Counted from the stretch's first letter, positions 17,143-24,999 are shown. The stretch is 64,000 nucleotides of DNA from Caldilineae bacterium (GCA_020634625.1 JACKBJ010000006.1:62001-126000); one strand, 5' to 3'. The notes: a model not told the origin generated them from the letters alone. A program made the numbers and translations.

Positions 17143-18033
17143 GTGGCTACAGGCCCCCTGATCATCCTGATCGGCGGCGGCGGCTTGCTCGCCTATCTGA
17201 TCTACGACTGGCTGCAGTACCGCCTGCGTCGGCGGCGGCGCAAGGAAGTGCAGGAATCCGGCGTGATGGGCAAGGTCAGCTACGACTGGCGCGTCTACGT
17301 CACGGTCATCCTGAGCGTGGTGACGGCCTATCTCTACGCGCGGCCCATCGAGCGGGTGACCGAGACGGTCACCGGCTTCGATCCGATCGTCGAGATCAAG
17401 CATAGCTATCTGGTGGCGATCTACGTGCTCCTGGTCGGCATCTGGTGGGCCGTCCGCCAGGCGCGGAAGGAAGCCGTCAGCCTGCGCGGCCTGGTCAACG
17501 AGCAGGTGACCGAGCTGGTCGGCCAGTTCCGGAGCGTCTTCCGGATTCGGCCGACCGTGTTCAGCGCCCTGGAGGAGGCCAACCGCAAGATTCCGCCGCC
17601 GACCGGCGCGGCCGTCTCGCACGCGGTGACCACCTTCTACGTGACCTCGATGCCCAAGCGGGCCTTGGACGAGCTGCGCGAGCGGGTGGACAATCCCTAC
17701 ATGGAGCAGTTCATCTACATTCTGGAGCGCGGCGAGGACGCCCGGCACGAGGACATCATGAACGCCCTCGACGGCCTCCTGCACCGCGTGCGGCGCGCCC
17801 GCGAGATCCGCGACCAGTCCGAGGTCAACATGACGGTGATCACGGGCCAGTCGAAGATCATCCAGTTCATCGCGGTCTCGCTGGTGGTGGTGGTCGGCGC
17901 CGTGCCGCTGCTGCGCCAGGCCTACGAGAACGTCATCGGGCAGATGGTCTTCCTGTTCGTGGCCAGCATCGGCGTGTCGACCAGCTGGTACATCGAACGG
18001 CAGGCCATCAAGCTCAAGGAGAAGGTGCTCTGA
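17143..18033 (+). CDS. tadB: TadB-like inner membrane platform protein (T2SS F domain)
   Basis: 296 aa. GTG start at 17143 fixed by GGAGGTG at 17131-17137. Membrane segments lie near 5-20, 45-65 and 85-100, a cytoplasmic four-helix T2SSF-type domain spans about 110-235 (SALEEANRKI, YILERGEDARHEDIMNALD), and two more membrane helices end the protein. TadB and TadC form the membrane platform through which pilin is extruded. Confidence 0.8.
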   Translation: MATGPLIILIGGGGLLAYLIYDWLQYRLRRRRRKEVQESGVMGKVSYDWRVYVTVILSVVTAYLYARPIERVTETVTGFDPIVEIKHSYLVAIYVLLVGIWWAVRQARKEAVSLRGLVNEQVTELVGQFRSVFRIRPTVFSALEEANRKIPPPTGAAVSHAVTTFYVTSMPKRALDELRERVDNPYMEQFIYILERGEDARHEDIMNALDGLLHRVRRAREIRDQSEVNMTVITGQSKIIQFIAVSLVVVVGAVPLLRQAYENVIGQMVFLFVASIGVSTSWYIERQAIKLKEKVL

Positions 18034-18034
18034 T

Positions 18035-18682
18035 ATGAACCCTCTGCAGCTTCTTCTCATGATGGCCGTGCTGGGCGCGGGCTTCCTGCTGATCCTCATC
18101 TTCTTCGGCACCGAGATCTGGGGCCGCGTCTTCCTCTTCCAGCGCAAGCGGCGCCTGGTCAAGCTGGCGCGCTACAACCCGCGCAACATCTGGCGCCGGG
18201 CCCGCAAGAAGTCGGTCTTCGTGGTGACGCTGACCACGGTGCGCGACTTCGTGCTGACCCTGCAGCTGTCGCTGTCGCTGGCCGAGACCCTGGCCGGCGC
18301 GCTCAACCAGGCCGCGCTGCAGTTCGGCGGCCGGGGCGACTTCGGGCAGCGGCTGACCACGCGCGTGCGCAGCCAGCTGCAGGTCGAGCCCGAGCGGGTG
18401 ATCGAGGCCCTGGCCATCGACTTCAACGACGAGCACCTCGGCGAGCTGGCCGAGCGCCTCGAGATGGCGCACGAGGGCGGCCTGTCGTATGCCGAGGCGG
18501 TCAACCTGACCCTCGACGACATCGAGGAGGAGATTCGGGTGCAGGTCGAGAAGGAGATCGAGCGCGCGCCGGTCATGCTCACCATCCCGATGATCATCGG
18601 CGTCTTCTTCTCCGCCCTGGCCTTGCTGGGCTTCCCGCTGCTGGTGGTCATGTTCACGACGGTCGGCCAGACGACGCAGTAG
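18035..18682 (+). CDS. tadC: TadC-like inner membrane platform protein
   Basis: 215 aa, one base after the tadB stop. N-terminal membrane helix (LLLMMAVLGAGFLLILIFF), T2SSF-like helical domain with LSLAETLAGALNQAALQFGG and ERLEMAHEGGLSYAEA, and a terminal membrane helix (MIIGVFFSALALLGFPLLVV). It is shorter than typical TadC (about 300 aa), lacking one N-terminal unit, but order and fold support the call. It ends the first part of the Tad run; a pilin promoter follows. Confidence 0.75.
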   Translation: MNPLQLLLMMAVLGAGFLLILIFFGTEIWGRVFLFQRKRRLVKLARYNPRNIWRRARKKSVFVVTLTTVRDFVLTLQLSLSLAETLAGALNQAALQFGGRGDFGQRLTTRVRSQLQVEPERVIEALAIDFNDEHLGELAERLEMAHEGGLSYAEAVNLTLDDIEEEIRVQVEKEIERAPVMLTIPMIIGVFFSALALLGFPLLVVMFTTVGQTTQ

Positions 18683-18703
18683 CGGTCCGGATCGGGCCGG
18701 TCG

Positions 18704-18773
18704 GTCAGGTGACGGACCGGCCGGTCAGGAATCCGGTCAGCCTATTGCAATGCGTCGTGATCTGTGTTACCAT
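18704..18773 (+). promoter_or_regulatory. Flp pilin promoter with upstream GTCAGG hexamers
   Basis: TTGCAA (18745-18750), 17 bp, TACCAT (18768-18773). Upstream lie GTCAGG at 18704 and 18724 and GTCAGC at 18736, the same hexamer as in the tadZ array but spaced 20 and 12 bp, thus less regular. The predicted leader is about 40 nt with GGAGG at 18807-18811. Confidence 0.5.
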
Positions 18774-18819
18774 ACGCGCATCTCTTCCCGTCTTCTCATG
18801 ACTCATGGAGGTATTCCCA

Positions 18820-19065
18820 ATGTCGATGTTGAATCGCTTCTGGAACGACGAGAGCGGTCCCGAGCTGGTCGAGTGGGCCGTCGTCACGATCATCCTTCTC
18901 GTCGCCGCGCTCGTCCTCTATGTCGCCGTCGGCAAGATCCTCGGCAACGTCGTCTGCAGCATCTACTGCTGGCTCGAGCTCGCCAAGAACCGCGATGGCC
19001 ACAGCACGATCGGCCAGGGCGGCGCTTGTTCCGACATCGAGGCCGGTGACGAGGGCTGCGCCTAG
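18820..19065 (+). CDS. flp: Flp-type pilin 1 with Cys-rich C-terminus
   Basis: 81 aa from ATG 18820 (GGAGG 9 nt upstream). A short leader ends in DESG, followed by PELVEW and a hydrophobic stretch (AVVTIILLVAALVLYVAVG), the class III prepilin plan G|xxxxE+6. Two features are odd: Pro at +1, and Trp instead of the usual Tyr at +6. The C-terminal 40 residues hold four Cys (VCSIYCW, GACSD, EGCA) and are longer than in typical Flp, which suggests disulfide-stabilised exposed ends. Own promoter and terminator: probably the highly expressed major pilin. Confidence 0.8.
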   Translation: MSMLNRFWNDESGPELVEWAVVTIILLVAALVLYVAVGKILGNVVCSIYCWLELAKNRDGHSTIGQGGACSDIEAGDEGCA

Positions 19066-19150
19066 TTGCCGCCGGCTGCCGCTCGCGGCAGCCCCGCATC
19101 GGCCGGTCGCCGTGACGAATCCTACGGCGACCTGGACCGGATAGCATTCG

Positions 19151-19186
19151 AGAGAGCGAGGTCCCAGCGGCCTCGCTCTCTTGCTT
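19151..19186 (+). terminator. Intrinsic terminator after Flp pilin 1
   Basis: An 11-bp perfect stem AGAGAGCGAGG / CCTCGCTCTCT with a 9-nt loop, followed by TTGCTTGT. It makes pilin 1 a monocistronic unit, separated from pilin 2. Confidence 0.75.
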
Positions 19187-19303
19187 GTCTCGCACTCGGG
19201 TTGCATCTATCGAGCGGCGTGGCATGATTCTTGCTTCTACAAGCGGCACGGGCCTGCCCGACGCATCGGCCTCGCGGGATTCGAAACACGGAGGTTCCTG
19301 ACC

Positions 19304-19495
19304 ATGCCAGACATCATTCGTCGATTCGCCGGGGACGAGAGCGGCGCCGAGATGGTCGAGTGGGCGGTCGTCACGATCGTGCTGCTCGTCGCCACGGTGC
19401 CCGTCCTCATCCAGCTGAAGGACTCGCTGCTCGAGCTCTTCCAGACGATCTTCACGGTCCTGCAGGAAGACCCCGACGATCAGTGGGTGCCGTGA
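19304..19495 (+). CDS. flp: Flp-type pilin 2
   Basis: 63 aa from ATG 19304 (GGAGG at 19290-19294). Leader ending DESG, then AEMVEW and a hydrophobic helix (AVVTIVLLVATVPVLIQL), with an acidic tail. Like pilin 1 it has Glu at +5 and Trp at +6 but no Cys. Its stop overlaps the GTG of the prepilin peptidase gene, so it belongs to the downstream unit and may be a minor pilin. A weak TTGCAT (19201) and CATGAT (19223) pair is the only promoter-like signal. Confidence 0.78.
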   Translation: MPDIIRRFAGDESGAEMVEWAVVTIVLLVATVPVLIQLKDSLLELFQTIFTVLQEDPDDQWVP

Positions 19496-20109
19496 TCGCG
19501 ACGCTCGTGGGGCCCGCGGCCTGGCTGTCGCTCGGCGCGGCGGTGGCCGAGCGCTCCGGCGCCTGGGCCGCGACCGAGACCCTGGTCAAGCTGATGTTGA
19601 CCCTGTGGATGCTGCGGATCTCGGTGCTCGACCATCGCACGGGCCGCATCCCCAATGCCTTGACGGCGCCGATGTTCCTGGGGGTCGGGCTCTACCGGGT
19701 CGTCGTCGAGGGCCTGATGTTGCAGCAGTGGAGTCGACTCTGGCTGCTGCCGACCTTCGCGATCCTGTTCGGGATGTGGATGCTGCACTTCATCGGCGGC
19801 GGTGACGCCAAGTTCCTCATGGGGCTCTTCGCGCTCTTTCCGTCGCTCGAGTTCCTGGCGACGCTGGCATTCCTCTTGCTGGTGATCATGATCCCGCTGC
19901 TGGCGCTGGAGTATCGGCAGCGCGGGGCGGGACCGGTGGCCAGCCTGCGCGGCCTGCGGGCCCGGCTTCTGACCGGGCAGTTCCTACCGACGCAGGCCGA
20001 GCTGCAGGAACGCGGCCGACGCTATGCCTGGACCTTCGCCGTGCCGGCGATGGCCTACATGTGGATCTACTGGGCCTGGCCAGCCGCGCCGAGCTGGTGG
20101 CCGCTCTAG
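19492..20109 (+). CDS. tadV: Prepilin peptidase (TadV/CpaA-like, A24 family)
   Basis: 205 aa from GTG 19492, overlapping the pilin 2 stop. A24 aspartic peptidase with the two catalytic Asp motifs LDHRTGRIPN and GGGDAKF and about six membrane helices. It removes prepilin leaders at the cytoplasmic face of the membrane. The first Asp motif is typical of the short archaeal/Tad-type enzymes that lack the N-methylation domain. Confidence 0.85.
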   Translation: MIATLVGPAAWLSLGAAVAERSGAWAATETLVKLMLTLWMLRISVLDHRTGRIPNALTAPMFLGVGLYRVVVEGLMLQQWSRLWLLPTFAILFGMWMLHFIGGGDAKFLMGLFALFPSLEFLATLAFLLLVIMIPLLALEYRQRGAGPVASLRGLRARLLTGQFLPTQAELQERGRRYAWTFAVPAMAYMWIYWAWPAAPSWWPL

Positions 20110-20142
20110 GGGCCCGCGGCCCGAACTGCCCGCGGAGAACAC

Positions 20143-20160
20143 CGTACACCCCCGTGTACG
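20143..20160 (+). promoter_or_regulatory. Inverted repeat between tadV and the first tadE-like gene
   Basis: CGTACAC and GTGTACG separated by CCCC. It is 7 bp long with no T-tract; possibly an RNA processing hairpin or an operator. Confidence 0.3.
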
Positions 20161-20183
20161 CAAGCTGAACAGGTGGAACGATC

Positions 20184-20711
20184 ATGCGGACTCATCACAA
20201 GCTGATTCCAAGCGTCGCATCCGGCCTCGGCCGGCTGAAGGACCTGGCGGCTCGCTTCCGCCGCGATCGCAGCGGCGCCACCGCGGTGCAGGCCATCGTG
20301 ATGATGCCGGTCATCATCGTCGCGCTGTGGAGCATGTTCTCGGTCTGGAAGGTGGTCAAGATGCGCGATTCGCTGCACTACGCCACCTATCAGGCCATGC
20401 GCTATCTGGCGCTGTACCCGCTCGAGTCGGCCGACAACTACGCCTGGACCGAGGTGGCCGACAAGATCGTGGTCACCGAGCTCATGAACAACCCCTTCAT
20501 CGTGCCGCCGGGCACCAACCTCACCGTGGCCGACTACGGCGTCGAGGTCGAGCTGCTGAACGGCGACTATCAGTGCAAGGACCCCTTCCGGGTTTCCACG
20601 TACCTCATCGTCCGCGTGCTCCCGGGCGGCCAGCAGAACGCCTCCGGCCTGCCCAACTTCACCGAGTTCCGCTTGGACGACGTCCGCGAAGGAGAAGTGC
20701 TATGCGAATGA
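20184..20711 (+). CDS. tadE: TadE-like pseudopilin 1
   Basis: 175 aa. A basic leader (ARFRRDRSG) is followed by ATAVQAIVMMPVIIVALWSMF, the TadE/TadG processing region and helix. Position +5 after Gly is Gln rather than Glu. The C-terminal part is extracytoplasmic with one Cys pair (QCK, VLCE). TadE-like proteins are processed by TadV and thought to cap or initiate the pilus. The downstream gene starts within its last codons. Confidence 0.72.
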   Translation: MRTHHKLIPSVASGLGRLKDLAARFRRDRSGATAVQAIVMMPVIIVALWSMFSVWKVVKMRDSLHYATYQAMRYLALYPLESADNYAWTEVADKIVVTELMNNPFIVPPGTNLTVADYGVEVELLNGDYQCKDPFRVSTYLIVRVLPGGQQNASGLPNFTEFRLDDVREGEVLCE

Positions 20712-21412
20712 TCGCCACGCGCCGCCTCGGCCGGATCGGGGCGGGCGCGCTCGAGGGCCTGCGCCGATGGCGCGAGGACCGCAGCGGCGCCACCCTGGTG
20801 CAGTTCATCGTGGTCCTGCCGGTCTTCGTGGTGGTCGTGATCGGCAGCTACGCCATGTTCCGCGTGATGGCGGCGCGCGACACGCTCTGCGAGGCTACCT
20901 GGGAGGCCGCGCGCTACCTGCAGATCGAAGGCCCGCACTTCCCCAAGGACGACCCGGCCTTCGAGTACCCGGGCGGTTGGGAGCAGATCGCGACCCAGAT
21001 CATGAACCAGGAGCTGGCCTCGCGCACGCTGATCGGCCTCTACCCGATCGACACCAACAACGTCGACCTCTGGCCCGACCTGCCGCGCAGCTCGCCCGAG
21101 GACACCCTATCGGTCAGCCGCGAGGAGCTCGACAACAACCTGTTCGAGCTACAGGTGACCAAGAGCATCACCAACCCGCTGGGCATGTTCTTCGACATGC
21201 CCAACGACGAGCCGGGCATGATCAAGCTCACCTGTCGCACCGGTGGCTTCTACGAGGGCCCGCCGGTCGAGCCGACCCTGATCCAACGGGGTCCGCAGAA
21301 CCCGGTCGGCTGCGGCCAGCCGCCGCCCAACCGCTGCCCGGCCTGCCCTGGCTGCACGCCCACGACGGTCGGGCGCAACACGCCGACGGTCTGCCCGATC
21401 TGCCGACCGTGA
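20702..21412 (+). CDS. tadE: TadE-like pseudopilin 2 with Cys/Pro-rich tail
   Basis: 236 aa from ATG 20702 (AAGGAGAAG just upstream), overlapping pseudopilin 1 by 10 bp. EDRSG then ATLVQFIVVLPVFVVVVIGSY gives the same processing region, again with Gln at +5. The C-terminus (about 195-236) is rich in Cys and Pro, with CGQPPPNRCPACPGC, which suggests disulfide bonding or metal binding at the pilus tip (inference). Confidence 0.7.
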   Translation: MRMIATRRLGRIGAGALEGLRRWREDRSGATLVQFIVVLPVFVVVVIGSYAMFRVMAARDTLCEATWEAARYLQIEGPHFPKDDPAFEYPGGWEQIATQIMNQELASRTLIGLYPIDTNNVDLWPDLPRSSPEDTLSVSREELDNNLFELQVTKSITNPLGMFFDMPNDEPGMIKLTCRTGGFYEGPPVEPTLIQRGPQNPVGCGQPPPNRCPACPGCTPTTVGRNTPTVCPICRP

Positions 21413-21425
21413 AGGAGACGCTTCG

Positions 21426-22316
21426 ATGATGCACCCACTCAAGCCGGACCTGACCGATCTCGCCTTTCGGCTGCGCGCGCGCCAGCGCCAGCTGCTGGAC
21501 CGCTGGCGCGACGACACCCGCGGCACCTCGATGATCACGACGGCCATCACGCTGCCGCTCTTGATCATCCTCATGCTGGGCATCTTCTACACCTACCGCA
21601 TGATGCTCGTGAAGTGGTCGTTCGACCGCGGCGTGCGTGAGTCGGCGCGCTATCTGGGCGAGGATGCGGCCTTCTGGGAGCGCCGCTTCGAGGGCGCGGG
21701 CAACCTGGTCGACGAGGCCGGCATGGACCTGGGCGTGCCGCCGGCCAACTACTACGACATCGAGGCCAAGCGCATCGTGCTCAGCCGCCTGCGCGACGTC
21801 TTCACCGAGAAGATGGTCTACGACATCCTGACCCATACGCTGCAGGTCACGGTGACCGAGCCGATCCTGTCGGAGCTGGTCGAGAGCGGCCAGGTGAACC
21901 TGGGTGCCACCGACCAGCTCTCGGTGACGCAGGGCGCCGACATGGACGAGATCTGCAAGCTGCCGCGCAAGTACAACCAGAACGAGCTCAACGAGAACAA
22001 GTGGCGGGCGGCCGAGAACATCCGCTTCCGCATCTACGCCACCATGGACATGCCGTTGCCCTGGAACGGCATCCTGCCCTTCACCGACAACTACACGGTC
22101 ACGATGAAGTTCGCCAGCCGGGCCGTCGGCTACGTGCAGTGCGCCCGCTGGAGCGGTCAGCGCGACGCGGCCAACACCGACAAGACCTGGCTCTACAGCC
22201 GCGAGGGTCCGGCCCTGCGCTACCGCGTCATGGCCACGCCGGGCTTCCCGACGGTCACGCCCTTCCCGTCGCCGATGGCGACCATCACGCCGACGATGAC
22301 CCCCGTCGGGCCCTGA
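21426..22316 (+). CDS. tadE: TadE-like pseudopilin 3
   Basis: 296 aa, AAGGAGACG upstream. DDTRG then TSMITTAITLPLLIILMLGIF resembles the TadE segment but with Thr-rich +1 to +5 and no Glu. A large extracytoplasmic part follows (FDRGVRESARYLGEDA, LPRKYNQNELN), ending in a Thr/Pro tail. Last gene of the Tad run, before a strong hairpin. TadF or TadG-like is an alternative name. Confidence 0.65.
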   Translation: MMHPLKPDLTDLAFRLRARQRQLLDRWRDDTRGTSMITTAITLPLLIILMLGIFYTYRMMLVKWSFDRGVRESARYLGEDAAFWERRFEGAGNLVDEAGMDLGVPPANYYDIEAKRIVLSRLRDVFTEKMVYDILTHTLQVTVTEPILSELVESGQVNLGATDQLSVTQGADMDEICKLPRKYNQNELNENKWRAAENIRFRIYATMDMPLPWNGILPFTDNYTVTMKFASRAVGYVQCARWSGQRDAANTDKTWLYSREGPALRYRVMATPGFPTVTPFPSPMATITPTMTPVGP

Positions 22317-22348
22317 GCGCGGGCTCGCCGACCGAAGTCGACGCAGCG

Positions 22349-22380
22349 ACGCGCCGGGCCCTCGAGGGCCCGGCGCGTTC
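22349..22380 (+). terminator. Strong hairpin terminator at the end of the Tad operon
   Basis: A 13-bp perfect stem (ACGCGCCGGGCCC / GGGCCCGGCGCGT) with a TCGA loop, followed by TTCGCGTT. The T-tract is poor, but position and stability support termination. Confidence 0.6.
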
Positions 22381-22439
22381 GCGTTGGGCCAGGCCTGCTG
22401 TCGACGTCCGAGGGCACGGCCGTGGCCGGCATCGGCCGC

Positions 22440-22490
22440 TTGACAAGCGCGGACGCTGCGTTGACAAGCGGCTCCAGCCGGGTCTATACT
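22440..22490 (+). promoter_or_regulatory. Promoter of phzF-hutI with duplicated -35 sequence
   Basis: TTGACA (22461-22466), 18 bp, TATACT (22485-22490). The 10-mer TTGACAAGCG occurs at the -35 and again exactly 21 bp upstream (22440), suggesting an overlapping operator or a tandem -35. Confidence 0.65.
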
Positions 22491-22564
22491 CGCCGGCTGC
22501 GCGCAGGCCATGCGACCCCGTTCGGTCGGTCCACTCCGCCCCGCCTGCGCGTCAGGAGCCCAAC

Positions 22565-23476
22565 GTGCGCAAGGTCTACTTCATTCAGGCCGACGTCTTC
22601 AGCGACAGCCCCTTCGGTGGCAACCCGGTGGTGGTGGTGCCCGATCCGGGGCCGATGACCTCCGACGAGATGCAGTCGTTGTCACGCGGGATGAGCTTCG
22701 CCGAGACCGCCTTCGTCACGCAGCCGACCCTGGACGGCGCCGATCTGGCGGTGCGCTGCTTCACCGCGACCACCGAGCTGGCCTACTCCGGGCACCAGCT
22801 GTTGGGCGCGGCCTACGTCATGGCGACCGAGGGCCGGATCGAGCTGACCGGCGAGCTCACCGAGCTGCAGGTGCAGGTGGGCAAGCAGCTGTTGCCGGTG
22901 ACGGTCGGCCACGATGCCGAGCGAGGGATCACCCGCGTCTCGACGCTGGAATGTCCGGTCGGCCATCAGGGCGGTTTCGAGAACTACGGCCAGCTGGCCG
23001 CGGCCCTGTCGATCGATCCGATGGCCATCCTGCAGACCGGGCTGCCGACCGAGATCGTCGAGACCGGGCTGCGCTGCCTGATCGTGCCGCTCACCAGCCT
23101 GGCCACCCTGCGCGACATGCTGCCGGTGACCCAGGCGCTGGACGAGATCCTGCAGGATCAGGGCGCCCACTGCGCCCTGGTCTGGTGCCGCGACACGCTG
23201 TCGCCGATCAACGACGTCCACGTGCGCGTCTTCGCGCCGCCGCTGGGCGTGCCCGAGGACCCCGCCACGGGCAGCGCCAACGGCGCCCTGGCCAGCTACC
23301 TGGTTCGTCACGGCGTGATCGAGGCGCGGCCCCGCGCCAGCCTGCGCTGTGAGCAGGGCAGCGAGCTGGGCCGGCCCAGCGTGGTCGAGGTCGAGATCGA
23401 CAGCGAGTCCAGCCCGCCGCGGATCTGGGTCGGCGGACGGGTGCAGCGCAGCGTCGAGGGCAGCGTCTTCTACTAG
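22565..23476 (+). CDS. PhzF-family isomerase/epimerase-like protein
   Basis: 303 aa, GTG start with AGGAG at 22554-22558. The family hallmarks are present: FSDSPFGGNPVVVV near the start, SFAETAFV carrying the catalytic Glu, ATTELAYSGHQLLGAA, and EDPATGSANGALASYLV near 230. PhzF itself isomerises a phenazine precursor; most relatives have unknown substrates. No phenazine genes are near. It is followed by hutI after 24 bp, so both are probably in one transcript; a link to histidine catabolism is unproven. Confidence 0.85.
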   Translation: MRKVYFIQADVFSDSPFGGNPVVVVPDPGPMTSDEMQSLSRGMSFAETAFVTQPTLDGADLAVRCFTATTELAYSGHQLLGAAYVMATEGRIELTGELTELQVQVGKQLLPVTVGHDAERGITRVSTLECPVGHQGGFENYGQLAAALSIDPMAILQTGLPTEIVETGLRCLIVPLTSLATLRDMLPVTQALDEILQDQGAHCALVWCRDTLSPINDVHVRVFAPPLGVPEDPATGSANGALASYLVRHGVIEARPRASLRCEQGSELGRPSVVEVEIDSESSPPRIWVGGRVQRSVEGSVFY

Positions 23477-23500
23477 GCCACACGCCGAGGGATGCCGACC

Positions 23501-24772
23501 ATGCCCCGAGCCGAGATCCTGATCGACAACGCCCGGGTGGCCACGATGGCCCCGCTGGCCGGCGCGCGCGGCGCCCTGGCCGGTGCCGATCAGGGGGCCA
23601 TCGGCCTGATCGAGGGCGCGGCGGTGGCGGTGGCCGACGGACGGATCCTGGCCGTCGGCCCGCGGGCCGAGGTGCGCGCGGCGATCGACGGGGAGCCGGG
23701 CGCGGAGCTGAACGCCGGCGGCCGCCTGGTCATCCCCGGCTTCGTCGACGCCCACAGCCACCCGGTCTGGGCCGGCAGCCGCGCGGCCGAGTTCGAGCAG
23801 CGCATCGCCGGCGCCAGCTACGTCGCGATCATGGAGGCCGGCGGCGGCATCGCCAGCACGGTCCGCGCCACCCGCGCCGCCAGCGACGCGGCGCTGCTGG
23901 CCGACCTGCTCGAGCGGCTCGACGCGCTGATGGCCCAGGGCGTGACGACCCTCGAGGCCAAGACCGGCTATGGGCTGGAGACCGGCCAGGAGCTGCGCCA
24001 GCTGGCCCTCCTGGCCGAGGCCGATCGGCGCCATCCGGTGCACATCGTGCCGACCTTCCTGGGCGCCCACGCGGTGCCGGACGAGTACCGCGGCCGTCAG
24101 GCCGACTACGTGGCGCTGGTCGTCGAGGAGATGCTGCCGGCGGTGGCCGCCGCCTGGCCGGGCGTCTTCTGCGACGTCTTCTGCGACGAGGGGGCCTTCA
24201 CGCTGGCCGAGAGCGCGCGGATCCTGGGCCGAGCGCGCGAGCTGGGCCTGCGGCTCAAGGCGCACAGCGACGAGTTCGCCGACCTGGGCTGCACCGCCCT
24301 GGCGGCCGAGCTCGGCGCCCACAGCGTCGACCACCTGGTGGCCGCCTCGCCGGCCGGCATGGATGCCATGGCCGCGGCGGGGACGGTGGCGGTGCTGCTG
24401 CCGGGCACGACCTTCGGCCTGGGCTCGAGCCACTTCGCGCCGGCCGCCGAGATGCGCGCGCGGGGCGTGCCGCTGGCTCTGGGCACCGACCTCAACCCGG
24501 GCACCTGCCCCTCGGAGAGCATGCCGCTGATGCTGGCCATCGCGGCGCGCTACCTGCGCCTGACGCCGGCCGAGGGCCTGGTGGCGGCCACGCGCAACGC
24601 GGCCGAGAGCTGCGGACGGGGGGCCCGGGCGGGACGGCTCGAGGCCGGCTGGCCGGCCGATCTGGTCCTGCTCCGGAGTCCGGACTACCGGGATCTGGCC
24701 TACCGCTTCGGAGGCAACCCGGTGGCGGGGGTGATGGTCGGGGGGCGTTGGACGATCGGCCCGGCGGCCTGA
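23501..24772 (+). CDS. hutI: Imidazolonepropionase
   Basis: 423 aa amidohydrolase that opens the imidazolone ring in histidine degradation (imidazolonepropionate to formiminoglutamate). Visible motifs are PGFVDAHSHPVWAG (metal His pair), AAEFEQRIAGASY, MEAGGGIASTV, KAHSDEF and GTDLNPGTCPSESM. ATG 23501 is preferred because GAGGG at 23487-23491 leaves 9 nt; ATG 23492 would be too close. None of hutH, hutU or hutG is present here, so it is an orphan in this window. Confidence 0.9.
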   Translation: MPRAEILIDNARVATMAPLAGARGALAGADQGAIGLIEGAAVAVADGRILAVGPRAEVRAAIDGEPGAELNAGGRLVIPGFVDAHSHPVWAGSRAAEFEQRIAGASYVAIMEAGGGIASTVRATRAASDAALLADLLERLDALMAQGVTTLEAKTGYGLETGQELRQLALLAEADRRHPVHIVPTFLGAHAVPDEYRGRQADYVALVVEEMLPAVAAAWPGVFCDVFCDEGAFTLAESARILGRARELGLRLKAHSDEFADLGCTALAAELGAHSVDHLVAASPAGMDAMAAAGTVAVLLPGTTFGLGSSHFAPAAEMRARGVPLALGTDLNPGTCPSESMPLMLAIAARYLRLTPAEGLVAATRNAAESCGRGARAGRLEAGWPADLVLLRSPDYRDLAYRFGGNPVAGVMVGGRWTIGPAA

Positions 24773-24802
24773 GGCGCCGATGCCGACCGCCGGGTCCAGC
24801 GG

Positions 24803-24922
24803 CTACTGCATCATGTAGGCGAAGCCGCTGATGACCATGCTGATGGACACCAGGATGCCGACCACGATCATGATGTTCTCGTTGCGACTGCGCTTCCGGC
24901 TGCGTGCGCGCTTGCGGGCCAT
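24803..24922 (-). CDS. 39-aa basic single-pass membrane peptide
   Basis: A highly basic N-terminus (MARKRARSRKRSRNEN) followed by one hydrophobic helix (IMIVVGILVSISMVISGFAY) predicts an N-in membrane peptide. It is supported as a real gene by AAGGAGAGG 5-12 nt upstream of the ATG and by a near-consensus promoter (TTGGCG-17-TATAAT). No family recognised. It lies alone between hutI and the polytopic membrane protein. Confidence 0.65.
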   Translation of the reverse strand: MARKRARSRKRSRNENIMIVVGILVSISMVISGFAYMMQ

Positions 24923-24970
24923 GCGCCTCTCCTTGGTGATGGTACCGGTCCGGGCCAGACAACGGCCGGC

Positions 24971-24999
24971 ATTATAGGGGAGCGGCGGGGCCACGCCAA
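24971..24999 (-). promoter_or_regulatory. Promoter of the 39-aa peptide gene
   Basis: On the minus strand TTGGCG (24999-24994), 17 bp, TATAAT (24976-24971); the predicted leader is about 42 nt. Confidence 0.6.
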
